Origin: Nitratireductor indicus C115
GTDB lineage: Bacteria > Pseudomonadota > Alphaproteobacteria > Rhizobiales > Rhizobiaceae
Reading direction: 5' to 3'
Assembly: GCF_000300515.1 (NCBI RefSeq)
Contig: NZ_AMSI01000013.1
Coordinates: 94,841 to 158,840 of the forward strand
Length of the DNA: 64,000 nt
The notes beneath the pieces were generated by a model, which saw only the letters and a program-made list of their open reading frames with translations, did not search any database and was not told the origin of the DNA. The translations under genes were made by a program, and so were the position numbers. Shown in pieces: positions 10,401 through 19,387 of this stretch. The first letter of the stretch is position 1, and every line of letters starts with the position of its first letter.

Positions 10401-10433
10401 GCGGCCCGGAATGCATGCGCACCCCGGGCCGTT
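10401..10433 (-). terminator. probable icd terminator
   Basis: CGGCCCGG (10402-10409) pairs with CCGGGCCG (10424-10431) around a 14-nt loop. On the minus strand the stem is followed by CTTTCTTT, about 55 nt after the icd stop. Confidence 0.6.
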
Positions 10434-10464
10434 TCGTTCAATCGATCAGGAAAACCGGTGCGGC

Positions 10465-11676
10465 CTACGCCATGGCTTTCTGGAGATTCTCGTCGATCTT
10501 GTCGAGGAAGCCCGTGGTGGAAAGCCACGGCTGGTCGGGTCCGATCAGCAGGGCGAGGTCCTTGGTCATATGACCGGATTCGACCGTCTGCACGCACACG
10601 TCCTCAAGCGTCTTGGCGAACTTCGCCAGCGCCTCGTTGTTGTCGAGCTTGGCGCGATGCGCAAGGCCGCGCGTCCATGCGAAGATCGACGCGATGGAGT
10701 TGGTCGAGGTTTCCTCGCCCTTCTGGTGCTGACGATAGTGGCGCGTCACCGTACCGTGCGCGGCTTCCGCCTCGACCGTCTTGCCGTCCGGCGTCATCAG
10801 CACCGAGGTCATCAGACCGAGCGAGCCGAAGCCCTGGGCAACCGTGTCGGACTGCACGTCGCCATCATAGTTCTTACAGGCCCAGATATATCCGCCGGAC
10901 CATTTCAGGCTCGAAGCCACCATGTCGTCGATCAGGCGGTGTTCGTACCAGATCTTCTTTTCCTTGAAGCGCTCTTCGAACTCGCTCTCATAGACTTCCT
11001 GGAACAGATCTTTGAAGCGGCCATCATAGGCTTTCAGGATGGTGTTCTTGGTGGACAGATAGACCGGATAACCGCGCTGCAGACCGTAATTCAGCGAGGC
11101 GCGGGCGAAATCACGAATGGAATCGTCCAGATTGTACATTGCCATGGCAACGCCGGAGGAGGGTGCATCGAACACGTTGTGCTCGATGGTCTCTCCGTCT
11201 TCGCCGACAAACTTGATCGTCAGCTTGCCCTTGCCGGGGAAGCGGAAATCGGTGGCGCGGTACTGATCGCCGAAAGCATGACGACCGACCACGATGGGCT
11301 GGGTCCAGCCCGGCACCAGACGGGGAACGTTCTTTGCGATAATGGGTTCGCGGAAGATCACGCCACCCAGAATATTGCGGATCGTGCCGTTGGGCGACTT
11401 CCACATTTTCTTCAGGCCGAATTCCTCGACGCGGGCTTCATCCGGTGTGATGGTGGCGCATTTCACGCCGACGCCGTATTTCTTGATCGCGTTCGCTGCA
11501 TCGATCGTCACCTGATCGTCGGTCGCATCACGCGATTCCATGCCGAGATCGAAATATTTCAGATCGATATCGAGATAGGGATGGATCAGCTTTTCCTTGA
11601 TGAACTGCCAGATGATGCGGGTCATCTCGTCGCCATCGAGTTCGACGACCGGATTCTCCACCTTGATTTTGCTCAT
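10465..11676 (-). CDS. icd: NADP-dependent isocitrate dehydrogenase
   Basis: 403 residues from the ATG at 11676 ([20 protein letters not shown]). It oxidatively decarboxylates isocitrate to 2-oxoglutarate in the TCA cycle and makes NADPH. It belongs to the eukaryote-like, homodimeric class II enzymes common in Rhizobiales, shown by [12 protein letters not shown], the [17 protein letters not shown] substrate segment and [28 protein letters not shown] with its NADP site. A longer in-frame upstream start would add 18 non-conserved residues. The gene stands alone between terminators. Confidence 0.97.
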   Translation of the reverse strand: MSKIKVENPVVELDGDEMTRIIWQFIKEKLIHPYLDIDLKYFDLGMESRDATDDQVTIDAANAIKKYGVGVKCATITPDEARVEEFGLKKMWKSPNGTIRNILGGVIFREPIIAKNVPRLVPGWTQPIVVGRHAFGDQYRATDFRFPGKGKLTIKFVGEDGETIEHNVFDAPSSGVAMAMYNLDDSIRDFARASLNYGLQRGYPVYLSTKNTILKAYDGRFKDLFQEVYESEFEERFKEKKIWYEHRLIDDMVASSLKWSGGYIWACKNYDGDVQSDTVAQGFGSLGLMTSVLMTPDGKTVEAEAAHGTVTRHYRQHQKGEETSTNSIASIFAWTRGLAHRAKLDNNEALAKFAKTLEDVCVQTVESGHMTKDLALLIGPDQPWLSTTGFLDKIDENLQKAMA

Positions 11677-11919
11677 GAAAAAGCTCCGCGATGCTGTGTG
11701 AAGGAAAGCGCGGAGAAGCGCCCGCGCCAAGGGTTGGCAGCCCTATAGCATCCCTCGCGCAAAGCGCAAAGCCGAAGGCTTCCTTTGCCAACACGCTTGT
11801 TGAACGAAGGCAGGATTTCGTCTTTTGCGCCTTTCGGGCAAACTGCCTGCAAAACCGTGCTGCCGTGCTGATCCGCAAGCGATAGTCCGGTTTACAGGTT
11901 GGGTAATAAGGGGGAGGAG

Positions 11920-14043
11920 ATGAAACCGGTACATGATGCCACACCCCTGATAGCCGCCAATGCGGTTGCCTTCGATACGGAGACGACGGGGCTCGACGTG
12001 CGCGAGGCGCGGCTTCTCCAGATCGGCGCCATGGCGATGGTTGGGGGCCGGCTCGTTCCGGAGGACACATTCGAAGCGCTGGTCGATCCCGGCATTGCCG
12101 TGCCGCCACGCGCGACCGCCATTCACGGCATTACCGGGCAGATGCTGCGCATGGCGCCGGATTTCGCGGCGGCCTGGGAAGATTTCGAAGGCTATCGGCG
12201 CGGCCGGCTCCTCATCGGTTATGCGCTTGGTTTCGATCTCGCCATATTGGAGCGCGAAGCGGGCAGGGCGGGGCTTTTGTGGCAGGCACCACGCACGCTT
12301 TGCGTGCGCATGCTGGCCGGCATCGTCAATCCCGATCTCCCGGACGCTTCCCTCGATGCGATTGCGGCCTGGCTCGATGTGGAAACGGCCGGTCGGCATA
12401 ACGCGGTTTCCGATGCCCGTATTGCCGGGGAGATATTCACGGCACTCGTGCCGCATCTCACCGGAATGGGCATTCGCACCGTGGCCGAGGCGGAGCGCGC
12501 TTCCAGCCTGCGTTCGCAGGCGCTGCGCCAGCAGGCGGAAGCGGGCTGGAGCGAGCCATTTCTGCGGCGCAGCGATGCGTCGGCACGCGCGCTGGGCGTT
12601 ATCGATCCCTATGCATTCCGCCACCGGGTGCATGAGGCGGCAAAGCCGGAGCCGGTTGTCATGCGTGATGACATCACGCTTCAGGCGGCTGCAGAAACCA
12701 TGGTCGAAAAGCGTATCAGCTCCCTTTTACTGGAGCCCGGCGCAGCTTCGGCACGGCCTGTCGAAGATTACGCGATCGTGACGGAGCGCGACGTGCTGCG
12801 GGCAGTGGCGCGCAGCGGGGCCGACGCGCTTGCTGATCCTGCGATGACGCATGCCGCAAGGCCGCTTGTCGCTATCCGCAAGGACGCATTCTTCTATCAG
12901 GCGCTTGGCTTGATGAACCGCCATCGCATCAGGCATCTGGCCGTAACCGACGAGAAGGGGCTCCTGGTGGGCGTCCTTTCGGCACGCGATTTCCTTAAAT
13001 TCCGGGCAGGAGCCGCAGTCGATCTTCAGGCCCGCATCGAAGGTGCCTCGAACCCTGCGGATCTCGCCATGGCGTGGTCGCGGGTGCCTGTTGTCGCGTC
13101 CGCACTCCTTGGCGAGGACATCGATGCACGTATCGTTGCCGAAATCGCTTCGGGCATTCTGTGTGCCATGACCGCGCGTGCGGCCGAGATTGCCCTTGAT
13201 GATATGCGATTTTCAGGCGAGGGCGAGGCGCCATGCCGTTTCGCCATCATGGTTCTGGGTTCGGGTGGGCGTGGTGAAAGCCTTCTGGCGCCCGATCAGG
13301 ACAATGCGCTTGTCTTCGATGAGGGCGAGCCGGGCAGTGCTGCCGATCTCTGGTTCGAACGCTTCGCCATCCGCTTCACCGACCATCTTCATGCCGCGGC
13401 CATTCCTCTGTGCAAGGGCGGTGTCATGGCGCGCAATGCGGGCTGGCGCGGTTCGTCGGCCGAATGGCGCCGCCGCGTCGATGACTGGGTGATCAAGGCC
13501 CGCCCGGAAGACCTTCTCAATGTCGATATCTTCTACGATCTGCGCCCGGTCCATGGCGAGGCGCAACTGGTGGAGAGCCTTCGTACCTATGCCTGGCAGC
13601 GAGGTGGAGAGCATGTCGAATTCGCCAAGCAGCTCGGGGAAAGCGTGCGCAACGTCAACAACCCGTTCACGCTCCTGGGCGGTTTGCGGACGCAGGAGGG
13701 CCGTATCGATCTGAAACTGAATGGCCTCTTTCCCATTGCCGCCATGGCGCGGGCGCTGGCCATTCATCACCATGTTGCCCGCGCTTCCACGAGAGAAAGG
13801 CTCGAGGGGCTTGCCGCATTGCCCGGCATGCCGCGCAATGATTTCACGGTCCTGCGCGATGCTCATGTGTTCTTTCTGACGCTGGTCTTGCGCCAGCAGG
13901 TGGCCGATATCGGTGCGGGCATCCCGCTTTCGAACCACATCGCGCTGGACCGGCTGACGGGGCGTGAGCAGAAAACGTTGAAGGATGCGCTCAGGAGTGT
14001 CGCCATGATACCGGAGCTGGTGCGCGCAACGATGTTTGCCTGA
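11920..14043 (+). CDS. 3'-5' exonuclease-CBS-DUF294 nucleotidyltransferase fusion protein
   Basis: About 707 residues from the ATG at 11920, preceded by a purine-rich AAGGGGGAGGAG. Three parts are visible. Residues 15-180 form a DnaQ-like DEDDh exonuclease fold: D19 and E21 in AFDTETTGLD, and HNAVSDARIAGEIF near 160. Residues about 240-365 are a CBS-domain pair (DITLQAAAETMVEKRISSLL, YAIVTERDVLRAVA, RHLAVTDEKGLLVGVLS). The last 330 residues are the DUF294 putative nucleotidyltransferase with GSGGRGESLLAPDQDNALVF near 447 and its C-terminal partner domain. CBS-DUF294 proteins often sense adenine nucleotides; the attached nuclease makes the substrate unclear. Cytoplasmic, with no signal. Confidence 0.85.
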   Translation: MKPVHDATPLIAANAVAFDTETTGLDVREARLLQIGAMAMVGGRLVPEDTFEALVDPGIAVPPRATAIHGITGQMLRMAPDFAAAWEDFEGYRRGRLLIGYALGFDLAILEREAGRAGLLWQAPRTLCVRMLAGIVNPDLPDASLDAIAAWLDVETAGRHNAVSDARIAGEIFTALVPHLTGMGIRTVAEAERASSLRSQALRQQAEAGWSEPFLRRSDASARALGVIDPYAFRHRVHEAAKPEPVVMRDDITLQAAAETMVEKRISSLLLEPGAASARPVEDYAIVTERDVLRAVARSGADALADPAMTHAARPLVAIRKDAFFYQALGLMNRHRIRHLAVTDEKGLLVGVLSARDFLKFRAGAAVDLQARIEGASNPADLAMAWSRVPVVASALLGEDIDARIVAEIASGILCAMTARAAEIALDDMRFSGEGEAPCRFAIMVLGSGGRGESLLAPDQDNALVFDEGEPGSAADLWFERFAIRFTDHLHAAAIPLCKGGVMARNAGWRGSSAEWRRRVDDWVIKARPEDLLNVDIFYDLRPVHGEAQLVESLRTYAWQRGGEHVEFAKQLGESVRNVNNPFTLLGGLRTQEGRIDLKLNGLFPIAAMARALAIHHHVARASTRERLEGLAALPGMPRNDFTVLRDAHVFFLTLVLRQQVADIGAGIPLSNHIALDRLTGREQKTLKDALRSVAMIPELVRATMFA

Positions 14044-14085
14044 AGCGCTTTACCGCGCCGCGCGAAGCGGGTAACAGCAGCCCCC

Positions 14086-14874
14086 ATGGCAGGAACGGAC
14101 AAACAACAGCCCATGCTCGCGGAAGGCCCGGCGATCATTCTGGTCGAGCCGCAGCTTGGTGAAAACATCGGGATGGTGGCGCGCGCCATGGCCAATTTCG
14201 GCCTTGCGGAGCTGCGCCTCGTCAACCCGCGCGACGGCTGGCCGAACGAGAAGGCGCAGGCTGCGGCAAGCCGTGCCGATCACATCATCGATGCCGTGAC
14301 CACGTTCGATACGGCTGCTGATGCGATAGCCGATCTCAATTTCGTCTATGCCACCACGGCGCGTCCGCGAGACAATTTCAAGCCGGTGCGCGGACCTGTC
14401 GAAGCCTCCATGGAATTGCGCAACCGTTTTTCCGCCGATCAGAAGACCGGCATTCTTTTCGGCCGTGAGCGTTGGGGCCTGACCAATGAGGAAGTCTCGC
14501 TTGCCGACGAGATCGTCACTTTCCCGGTAAATCCGGCCTTTGCTTCTCTGAATATCGCCCAGGCCGTGCTTCTCATGTCCTATGAGTGGATGAAGACCGG
14601 CGATCAGGCCGTGCGCCCGCCGCAGGCACAGATGATCCCGGCGCCGAAGGAGCATATCGAGAACCTGATGTCCTATCTCGACCGGGTTCTCGACGAGCGG
14701 GGATATTTTCGTACAGACGACAAAAAGCCCAAAATGATGGACAACCTGCGCGCTCTCTTCACGCGCCCGGGCTTTTCCATCGAGGAACTGGCGGTTTTGC
14801 GGGGCGTGTTCTCTTCGTTGGAAAAGTTTTCGCCCTGGAAACCGCGCGGTTCGGGGGCACCTGAAAGGGACTGA
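14086..14874 (+). CDS. trmJ: tRNA/rRNA 2'-O-methyltransferase, TrmJ-type SPOUT enzyme
   Basis: 262 residues of the SpoU/TrmH knot superfamily. Visible motifs: ILVEPQLGENIGMVARAMANFGLAELRLVNPRDGWPN at the N terminus (motif 1, here starting near residue 18), GILFGRERWGLTNEEVSLAD (motif 2) and FASLNIAQAVLLMSYEW (motif 3, S-adenosylmethionine knot). TrmJ methylates the ribose at position 32 of several tRNAs. The C-terminal extension after about 190 fits TrmJ rather than the shorter TrmL. It is followed by murI after 6 nt, so they are co-transcribed. Exact target nucleotide is inferred. Confidence 0.85.
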   Translation: MAGTDKQQPMLAEGPAIILVEPQLGENIGMVARAMANFGLAELRLVNPRDGWPNEKAQAAASRADHIIDAVTTFDTAADAIADLNFVYATTARPRDNFKPVRGPVEASMELRNRFSADQKTGILFGRERWGLTNEEVSLADEIVTFPVNPAFASLNIAQAVLLMSYEWMKTGDQAVRPPQAQMIPAPKEHIENLMSYLDRVLDERGYFRTDDKKPKMMDNLRALFTRPGFSIEELAVLRGVFSSLEKFSPWKPRGSGAPERD

Positions 14875-14880
14875 CGGCAC

Positions 14881-15675
14881 ATGGATAACCGGCCCATCCT
14901 GTTCTTCGATTCCGGTATCGGCGGGCTCTCGGTTGTCAAGGAAGCTCGCATTCTTTTGCCTGGCCGGCCCTATGTCTATGTGGCCGACGATGCGGCTTTT
15001 CCCTATGGGGCTTGGGAGGAAGAAGCGCTTCTGGAGCGCATGGTCGGTCTTTTCGCCGAACTACTCGCGACCTACAGGCCGGTTATGTCGGTCATTGCCT
15101 GCAACACGGCGTCTACGCTTGCCATTCACCGGTTGCGCGAAACGTTTCCGCAAGAGATTTTCGTAGGCACGGTTCCCGCGATCAAGCCGGCGGCTGAGCG
15201 CACGCGCTCGGGCCTTGTTTCCGTACTGGCCACGCCCGGCACGGTAAAGCGTCAATACACGCGCGATCTGATCCGCGACTATGCGGCGAGATGCCATGTG
15301 CGTCTGGTTGGCAGCGAGAATTTGGCGGCGCTTGCCGAGCAATATATGCGCGAGGGCTTTGTCGACGAGGCGGCCGTCGAGACCGAAATAGCGCCGTGTT
15401 TCGTCGAACAGGACGGACGCCGCACCGATATTGTCGTTCTGGCCTGTACCCACTATCCCTTTCTCGTCAATCGCATGCGCAAGACCGCACCCTGGCCGGT
15501 CGACTGGATCGATACGTCGGAAGCCATTGCCCGCAGGGCTCAGACGCTCGCTTCCTCACTGCCGCCCGCCGGGCCGATGGAGAGTGAGGACATCGCGCAT
15601 TTCACCTCCGGCAAGCCGCCAGAGGCTTTGCGCCGCCTTCTTCTGGGCTTCGGCTTCCGCCCCGAGGCCGGTTGA
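14881..15675 (+). CDS. murI: glutamate racemase
   Basis: 264 residues. It interconverts L- and D-glutamate for peptidoglycan synthesis, without a cofactor, using two cysteines. Both are present: C74 in [10 protein letters not shown] and C189 in [10 protein letters not shown]; the N-terminal [12 protein letters not shown] carries the conserved D10-S11 pair. Length is standard. It lies 6 nt after trmJ. Confidence 0.95.
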   Translation: MDNRPILFFDSGIGGLSVVKEARILLPGRPYVYVADDAAFPYGAWEEEALLERMVGLFAELLATYRPVMSVIACNTASTLAIHRLRETFPQEIFVGTVPAIKPAAERTRSGLVSVLATPGTVKRQYTRDLIRDYAARCHVRLVGSENLAALAEQYMREGFVDEAAVETEIAPCFVEQDGRRTDIVVLACTHYPFLVNRMRKTAPWPVDWIDTSEAIARRAQTLASSLPPAGPMESEDIAHFTSGKPPEALRRLLLGFGFRPEAG

Positions 15676-15733
15676 GGCTATCCGCAACAGCCTGAGGACC
15701 AAGGCGTCTATGGGCCGCAAGGGCTCGCAACTG

Positions 15734-15762
15734 TTGACATTCGGCCCGGGCTCGCCTATTCA
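15734..15762 (+). promoter_or_regulatory. probable rpsD promoter
   Basis: TTGACA (15734-15739), 17 bases, then TATTCA (15757-15762). This implies a leader of roughly 165 nt before the rpsD start. Confidence 0.6.
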
Positions 15763-15814
15763 GCCGCCAATGCGCGGCAGCCATCCGGTTTTCGCGCATT
15801 TTAACGTGTCCCGT

Positions 15815-15870
15815 GGGCAAGGCCGCAAAGCGTGCGTGGCTTGCCCTGTCAGGCTTCGAAAAAGGAAGCC
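15815..15870 (+). promoter_or_regulatory. structured rpsD leader, possible S4 autoregulation site
   Basis: Two hairpins lie between the promoter and rpsD: GGGCAAGGCC with GGCTTGCCC (15815-15824 and 15838-15846, one bulge), and GGCTTC with GAAGCC (15852-15857 and 15865-15870). Ribosomal protein S4 is a known translational repressor in other bacteria; whether this leader is its target is inference. Confidence 0.35.
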
Positions 15871-15936
15871 AGAGGAGGGCGCGTTTCCTTCGTCCGGGGC
15901 GAATGCCTCGGGTATTTATGTTTGAAAGGGAATGCG

Positions 15937-16554
15937 ATGAGCAAGCGCCAATCCGCGAAATACAAGCTCGACCGCCGTCTTGGCGAAAACGTCTGGGGTC
16001 GTCCGAAGTCCCCGGTGAACCGTCGTGAATATGGCCCCGGCCAGCATGGTCAGCGCCGCAAGGGCAAGCTGTCTGACTTCGGTCTGCAGCTGCGCGCCAA
16101 GCAGAAGCTGAAGGGTCACTACGGCGATATTTCGGAAAAGCAGTTCCGCAAGACCTACGACGAGGCGAGCCGCCGCAAGGGCGACACCAACGAGAACCTG
16201 ATCGGTCTCCTCGAGTCGCGCCTCGACGCCCTGGTCTACCGCGCCAAGTTCGTGCCCACGATTTTCGCCGCGCGCCAGTTCGTCAATCACGGCCACATTC
16301 TGGTCAATGGCCGTCGCGTCAACATCCCGTCCTACCGTTGTAAGGCCGGCGATGTCATCGAGGTCAAGGAAAAGTCCAAGCAGCTGGCCATCGTCCTGGA
16401 AGCAACGCAGCTCTCCGAGCGCGACGTTCCGGACTATGTCGATGCCGACCACAACAAGATGGTTGCCAAGTTCGTGCGCGTTCCCGCGCTCTCCGACGTA
16501 CCGTATGCTGTGCATATGGAGCCGAACCTGGTGGTCGAGTTTTACTCGCGCTAA
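15937..16554 (+). CDS. rpsD: 30S ribosomal protein S4
   Basis: 205 residues from the ATG at 15937 ([21 protein letters not shown]). A primary 16S rRNA-binding protein that nucleates 30S assembly. The S4 RNA-binding domain covers about 94-155 ([39 protein letters not shown]). As usual in alphaproteobacteria, it stands alone outside the alpha operon, with its own promoter and a terminator directly after. The longer in-frame upstream reading is leader RNA. Confidence 0.98.
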   Translation: MSKRQSAKYKLDRRLGENVWGRPKSPVNRREYGPGQHGQRRKGKLSDFGLQLRAKQKLKGHYGDISEKQFRKTYDEASRRKGDTNENLIGLLESRLDALVYRAKFVPTIFAARQFVNHGHILVNGRRVNIPSYRCKAGDVIEVKEKSKQLAIVLEATQLSERDVPDYVDADHNKMVAKFVRVPALSDVPYAVHMEPNLVVEFYSR

Positions 16555-16580
16555 CGGTTTCTGCTATCCGTCTTTACGAA

Positions 16581-16614
16581 GAGCGCCTTGCCTTTGGCAG
16601 GCGCTCTTTTTTAT
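16581..16614 (+). terminator. rpsD terminator
   Basis: GAGCGCC-T-TGCC pairs with GGCA-GGCGCTC (16581-16592 and 16596-16606, one bulge) and is followed by TTTTTTATTT. It ends 30 nt before the next gene's ATG. Confidence 0.88.
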
Positions 16615-16641
16615 TTAGTCGTGACGACCGACGGAGCCCCT

Positions 16642-18138
16642 ATGAGCAGCACGGCAGATAAAAGCAGAACGGCGGAAAAGCCCGCATTACAGATTCTTCT
16701 GTTGCTGGCGTTCTATGTTGTCGTCTGGACGCTGTATGCGAGCTGGACACAGCTCAACCTCGACGGCTTTGGCGATATGCTGGAGAATTTCTCCTGGGGC
16801 ATCGCCTGGCAGAACGGCTACTTCAAGCATCCACCGCTTTTTGCATGGATAACCGCGGCCTGGTTCTCCGTTTTTCCCCGTGCTGACTGGGCCTACTACC
16901 TTCTTTCGGCGGTCAACAGCGCTGTAGCGTTCCTTGCCAGCTGGCGCATTGCCGTGCGTTTTCTCGATCCGTGGCGGGCAGCGATGAGCACGGCGCTCTT
17001 CTTCTTTTTGCCCCCGGTCAGCTTCCTTGCAATCAAATACAATGCAAATGCGGCTATGCTGCCGTTCTGGGCGGCGACGGTTTTGTTCTATCTCCGCTTT
17101 CTGGAAAAGCGCCGGCTGCTGGACGCCATTTTGCTTGGCGCCCTGGCGGCATGTTCCATGCTGGTCAAATATTATTCGGCGGCGCTTCTGGGGGCGATCT
17201 GCCTGCACATGCTGTTCGACCGCGAAGCGCGCGCACTTTTTGCCGGCGCAGGGGTCTGGGTGGCGAGTGCGGTCTTTCTCCTGGTCATGGCGCCGCATCT
17301 TGTGTGGCTCGTCGAGCATGATTTCCTGCCGCTCACCTATGCTGCGGAGCAGGGCGATGGCTCAGCCCTGGCCGGCATAGCCTCGGCACCGCGCTTTCTG
17401 GGGGCGTTGATCGCCTATCTCCTTCCGGCAATTCTCGTTCTGGCCATCGCGCTTATGCGCAATGGGCGTGGTGCATGGTTCGAAACCCGCCAGATTGCAG
17501 CCCTGCGAAATAGCCTCACCGGTCGCGCTTTGTTGTGGACCAGCTTCGGGTCCCTTGGCCTCACTCTCGTTCTGGGCATCGTTCTGGCAGCCCGTTTCAG
17601 TTCCGTATGGGCCTTGCCGCTGTATTTCTCGGCGCCGATCCTGCTCATGCTTTTCATCCGGCCGGGCCGGCTTGAAACCTGGAAAGCGGTCATTCCGATT
17701 GCAGTTGTCGTCTACAGTACTGCCTTGCTGGCACTTTCACCCTTCATCCGGGCTGAGGAAGCCAAGGACAGTTCGAACTATAACGGGGTGCCCGTTCGCG
17801 CCATCGCGCTCGAGATCGAGAAAATCTGGGATGATCGTTTCGACAAGCCGCTTGCCTATGTGGCGGGAGACAAGATCCTGGCGAGCGGGTCGAGCTTTTA
17901 TGCCAGCGCGCGACCATTCTCTATGCAGGACAGTTCATTCCGCCTCACACCATGGGTCACAGAGGCGGACGTGCGCAGCAATGGCATCGTGATTGCCTGT
18001 TTCGCCGAACAGGCCTGGTGCCTGAACGCAGCCGGAAAGTTCCCAGTCAGAGCGACCGAGGAAGAACGTATTTCCGTACCCGGCTTCACTGATGAGAAGA
18101 TTTGGGACGTGCGCCTCTTCATCGTGCCGCCCGCATGA
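16642..18138 (+). CDS. ArnT/PMT-like lipid-linked sugar glycosyltransferase (membrane)
   Basis: 498 residues from the ATG at 16642; an earlier in-frame start would sit in the rpsD terminator. About ten to twelve membrane helices, with the family's first periplasmic loop carrying paired acidic/aromatic residues (LNLDGFGDMLENFSWGIAWQNGYFKHPPLFAWITAAWF). This HPPL/F region is typical of GT39/GT83 dolichyl- or undecaprenyl-phosphate-sugar transferases such as ArnT. They move a sugar from a polyprenyl phosphate carrier onto lipid A or another envelope acceptor on the periplasmic face. The next three genes on the other strand supply matching upstream steps (carrier loading, deacetylation, flipping), so this is probably the final transferase. 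Confidence 0.82.
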   Translation: MSSTADKSRTAEKPALQILLLLAFYVVVWTLYASWTQLNLDGFGDMLENFSWGIAWQNGYFKHPPLFAWITAAWFSVFPRADWAYYLLSAVNSAVAFLASWRIAVRFLDPWRAAMSTALFFFLPPVSFLAIKYNANAAMLPFWAATVLFYLRFLEKRRLLDAILLGALAACSMLVKYYSAALLGAICLHMLFDREARALFAGAGVWVASAVFLLVMAPHLVWLVEHDFLPLTYAAEQGDGSALAGIASAPRFLGALIAYLLPAILVLAIALMRNGRGAWFETRQIAALRNSLTGRALLWTSFGSLGLTLVLGIVLAARFSSVWALPLYFSAPILLMLFIRPGRLETWKAVIPIAVVVYSTALLALSPFIRAEEAKDSSNYNGVPVRAIALEIEKIWDDRFDKPLAYVAGDKILASGSSFYASARPFSMQDSSFRLTPWVTEADVRSNGIVIACFAEQAWCLNAAGKFPVRATEEERISVPGFTDEKIWDVRLFIVPPA

Positions 18139-18173
18139 CTGACGGGCGCTGCGGCGCCCCGGCTCTGAGGCCC

Positions 18174-18572
18174 TCAGGCCAGCCGATCCTCGATGGACCA
18201 ACGCGCTGCGAAGAAATTCAGTGCCGCGCCGATTGCAATGCCCACGATCTTGGCCGGAAAGACGCCAATGAGCGGTGGCAGGAGCCATACCGCAATGGTG
18301 GATGAGCCGAGGGAAATGATGCTGCCCGAAAAGGCAAATTTCGCGAATGCTTTCCCGAGATGGAATTTGTGGGAGCGCACGAATGTCCAGCGCGAATTCA
18401 CTGCAAAGGAGACGATGACCGCCACCGCCCATGCGAGGAGGTTGGAGAAAAGCGGTGCCAATCCGAGATATACAAGCACCGTAAACGCTGCGAAGTCGAT
18501 CGCCGAGTTCATGAGGCCGACGATTGCAAAGCGCCTGAGCTTGACGAGGAGAGGCCGTTCCATCGTGCTCAT
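18174..18572 (-). CDS. GtrA family membrane protein (putative polyprenyl-P-sugar flippase)
   Basis: 132 residues from the ATG at 18572 with four membrane helices. The AIVGLMNSAIDFAAFTVLVYLG opening and AWAVAVIVSFAVNSRWTFVRSH block are classic GtrA. GtrA-type proteins are thought to flip polyprenyl-phosphate-linked sugars across the inner membrane. The start overlaps the stop of the upstream deacetylase by four bases (ATGA), so it is the last gene of the GT2-deacetylase-GtrA operon and ends 35 nt from the convergent ArnT-like gene. Confidence 0.88.
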   Translation of the reverse strand: MSTMERPLLVKLRRFAIVGLMNSAIDFAAFTVLVYLGLAPLFSNLLAWAVAVIVSFAVNSRWTFVRSHKFHLGKAFAKFAFSGSIISLGSSTIAVWLLPPLIGVFPAKIVGIAIGAALNFFAARWSIEDRLA

Positions 18573-19387
18573 TCGCCCTGTTCCGTTGCAAGGCTGATAG
18601 CGTTGCGGGCAAGAAACGTCGGGAAGTCTTCTGACGAAAGAAGCGCAAGCTCTTCTTCCCGTGCGTCGGTAAAGACGTCCCTTTGCCGCAGGAGAGCGTC
18701 CACCCGACCCGGATGGCACATGACAACGCCGTTTTCCGGCATCTTCTTCAAGAAGAAGGGCAAGGCAGTCTCGAATGTGCCTTGTTTGCGCCAGTCGTAA
18801 AACCCCCCGAGCGGTCCCCGCACGCAAAAGCCGCTGCGGCGCATCTCAATGTCGAAACCCCGTGCCAGAAGTCGCGCAAAGGCAACCTTTGCCGTGAGGC
18901 CCGCGGGGGCTGCGCGCAATGTCGGCGCGCCGCGCAGCCACGGCCGCATCTGCCGCGGCAGGCCCGCAAAACGACCGCAGAGCCAGTGCCGGACGGGGCG
19001 CAGGAAATGCACGTGCTGATGCCCGTCGATGAAGGCGGGGTCGCGCCCAAAGACGCTACGGAAGCGCTCCATCTGGGCATCTGCTTCGGCGGCGATGGAG
19101 CGGCTTTCGCCGCGCGCGCAGTCTGCGATGAGCCGTTTAAGCCCCGGCATGCGCACCCCGGTTGTAAGAGCGGGGAAATCGGTCAGCGTGAGGTGAAGTC
19201 CGATCGACGCGGAAGCGCCGAGATCGGCAAGCCGGTTTGCCTGTTCCTGCCAGTCTTCGAACAGTGTCATGCAGCCCGTGCCGCTAAGCCTGCCTGCCGC
19301 AATCAATTCGCGGATCGCGGCGCTGACCTGCGGCGAAAGTCCGTAATCGTCGGCAATCAGCCAAAGGCTGCGGCCCGCCCTAGCCAT
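18569..19387 (-). CDS. ChbG/YdjC-family carbohydrate deacetylase
   Basis: 272 residues. The metal site is visible: LIADDYGLS (D13, D14), and IDGHQHVHFLRP near 139-150, with the late VVMCHPGRVD block. YdjC-family enzymes remove N-acetyl groups from sugars; relatives named NaxD (Francisella) and LgmC (Bordetella) deacetylate an undecaprenyl-phosphate N-acetylhexosamine. It overlaps the upstream GT2 gene by 8 nt and GtrA by 4 nt. Deacetylation of a lipid-linked HexNAc is therefore the favoured role; hopanoid (HpnK) chemistry is less likely since no squalene-hopene genes are near. Confidence 0.87.
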   Translation of the reverse strand: MARAGRSLWLIADDYGLSPQVSAAIRELIAAGRLSGTGCMTLFEDWQEQANRLADLGASASIGLHLTLTDFPALTTGVRMPGLKRLIADCARGESRSIAAEADAQMERFRSVFGRDPAFIDGHQHVHFLRPVRHWLCGRFAGLPRQMRPWLRGAPTLRAAPAGLTAKVAFARLLARGFDIEMRRSGFCVRGPLGGFYDWRKQGTFETALPFFLKKMPENGVVMCHPGRVDALLRQRDVFTDAREEELALLSSEDFPTFLARNAISLATEQGE

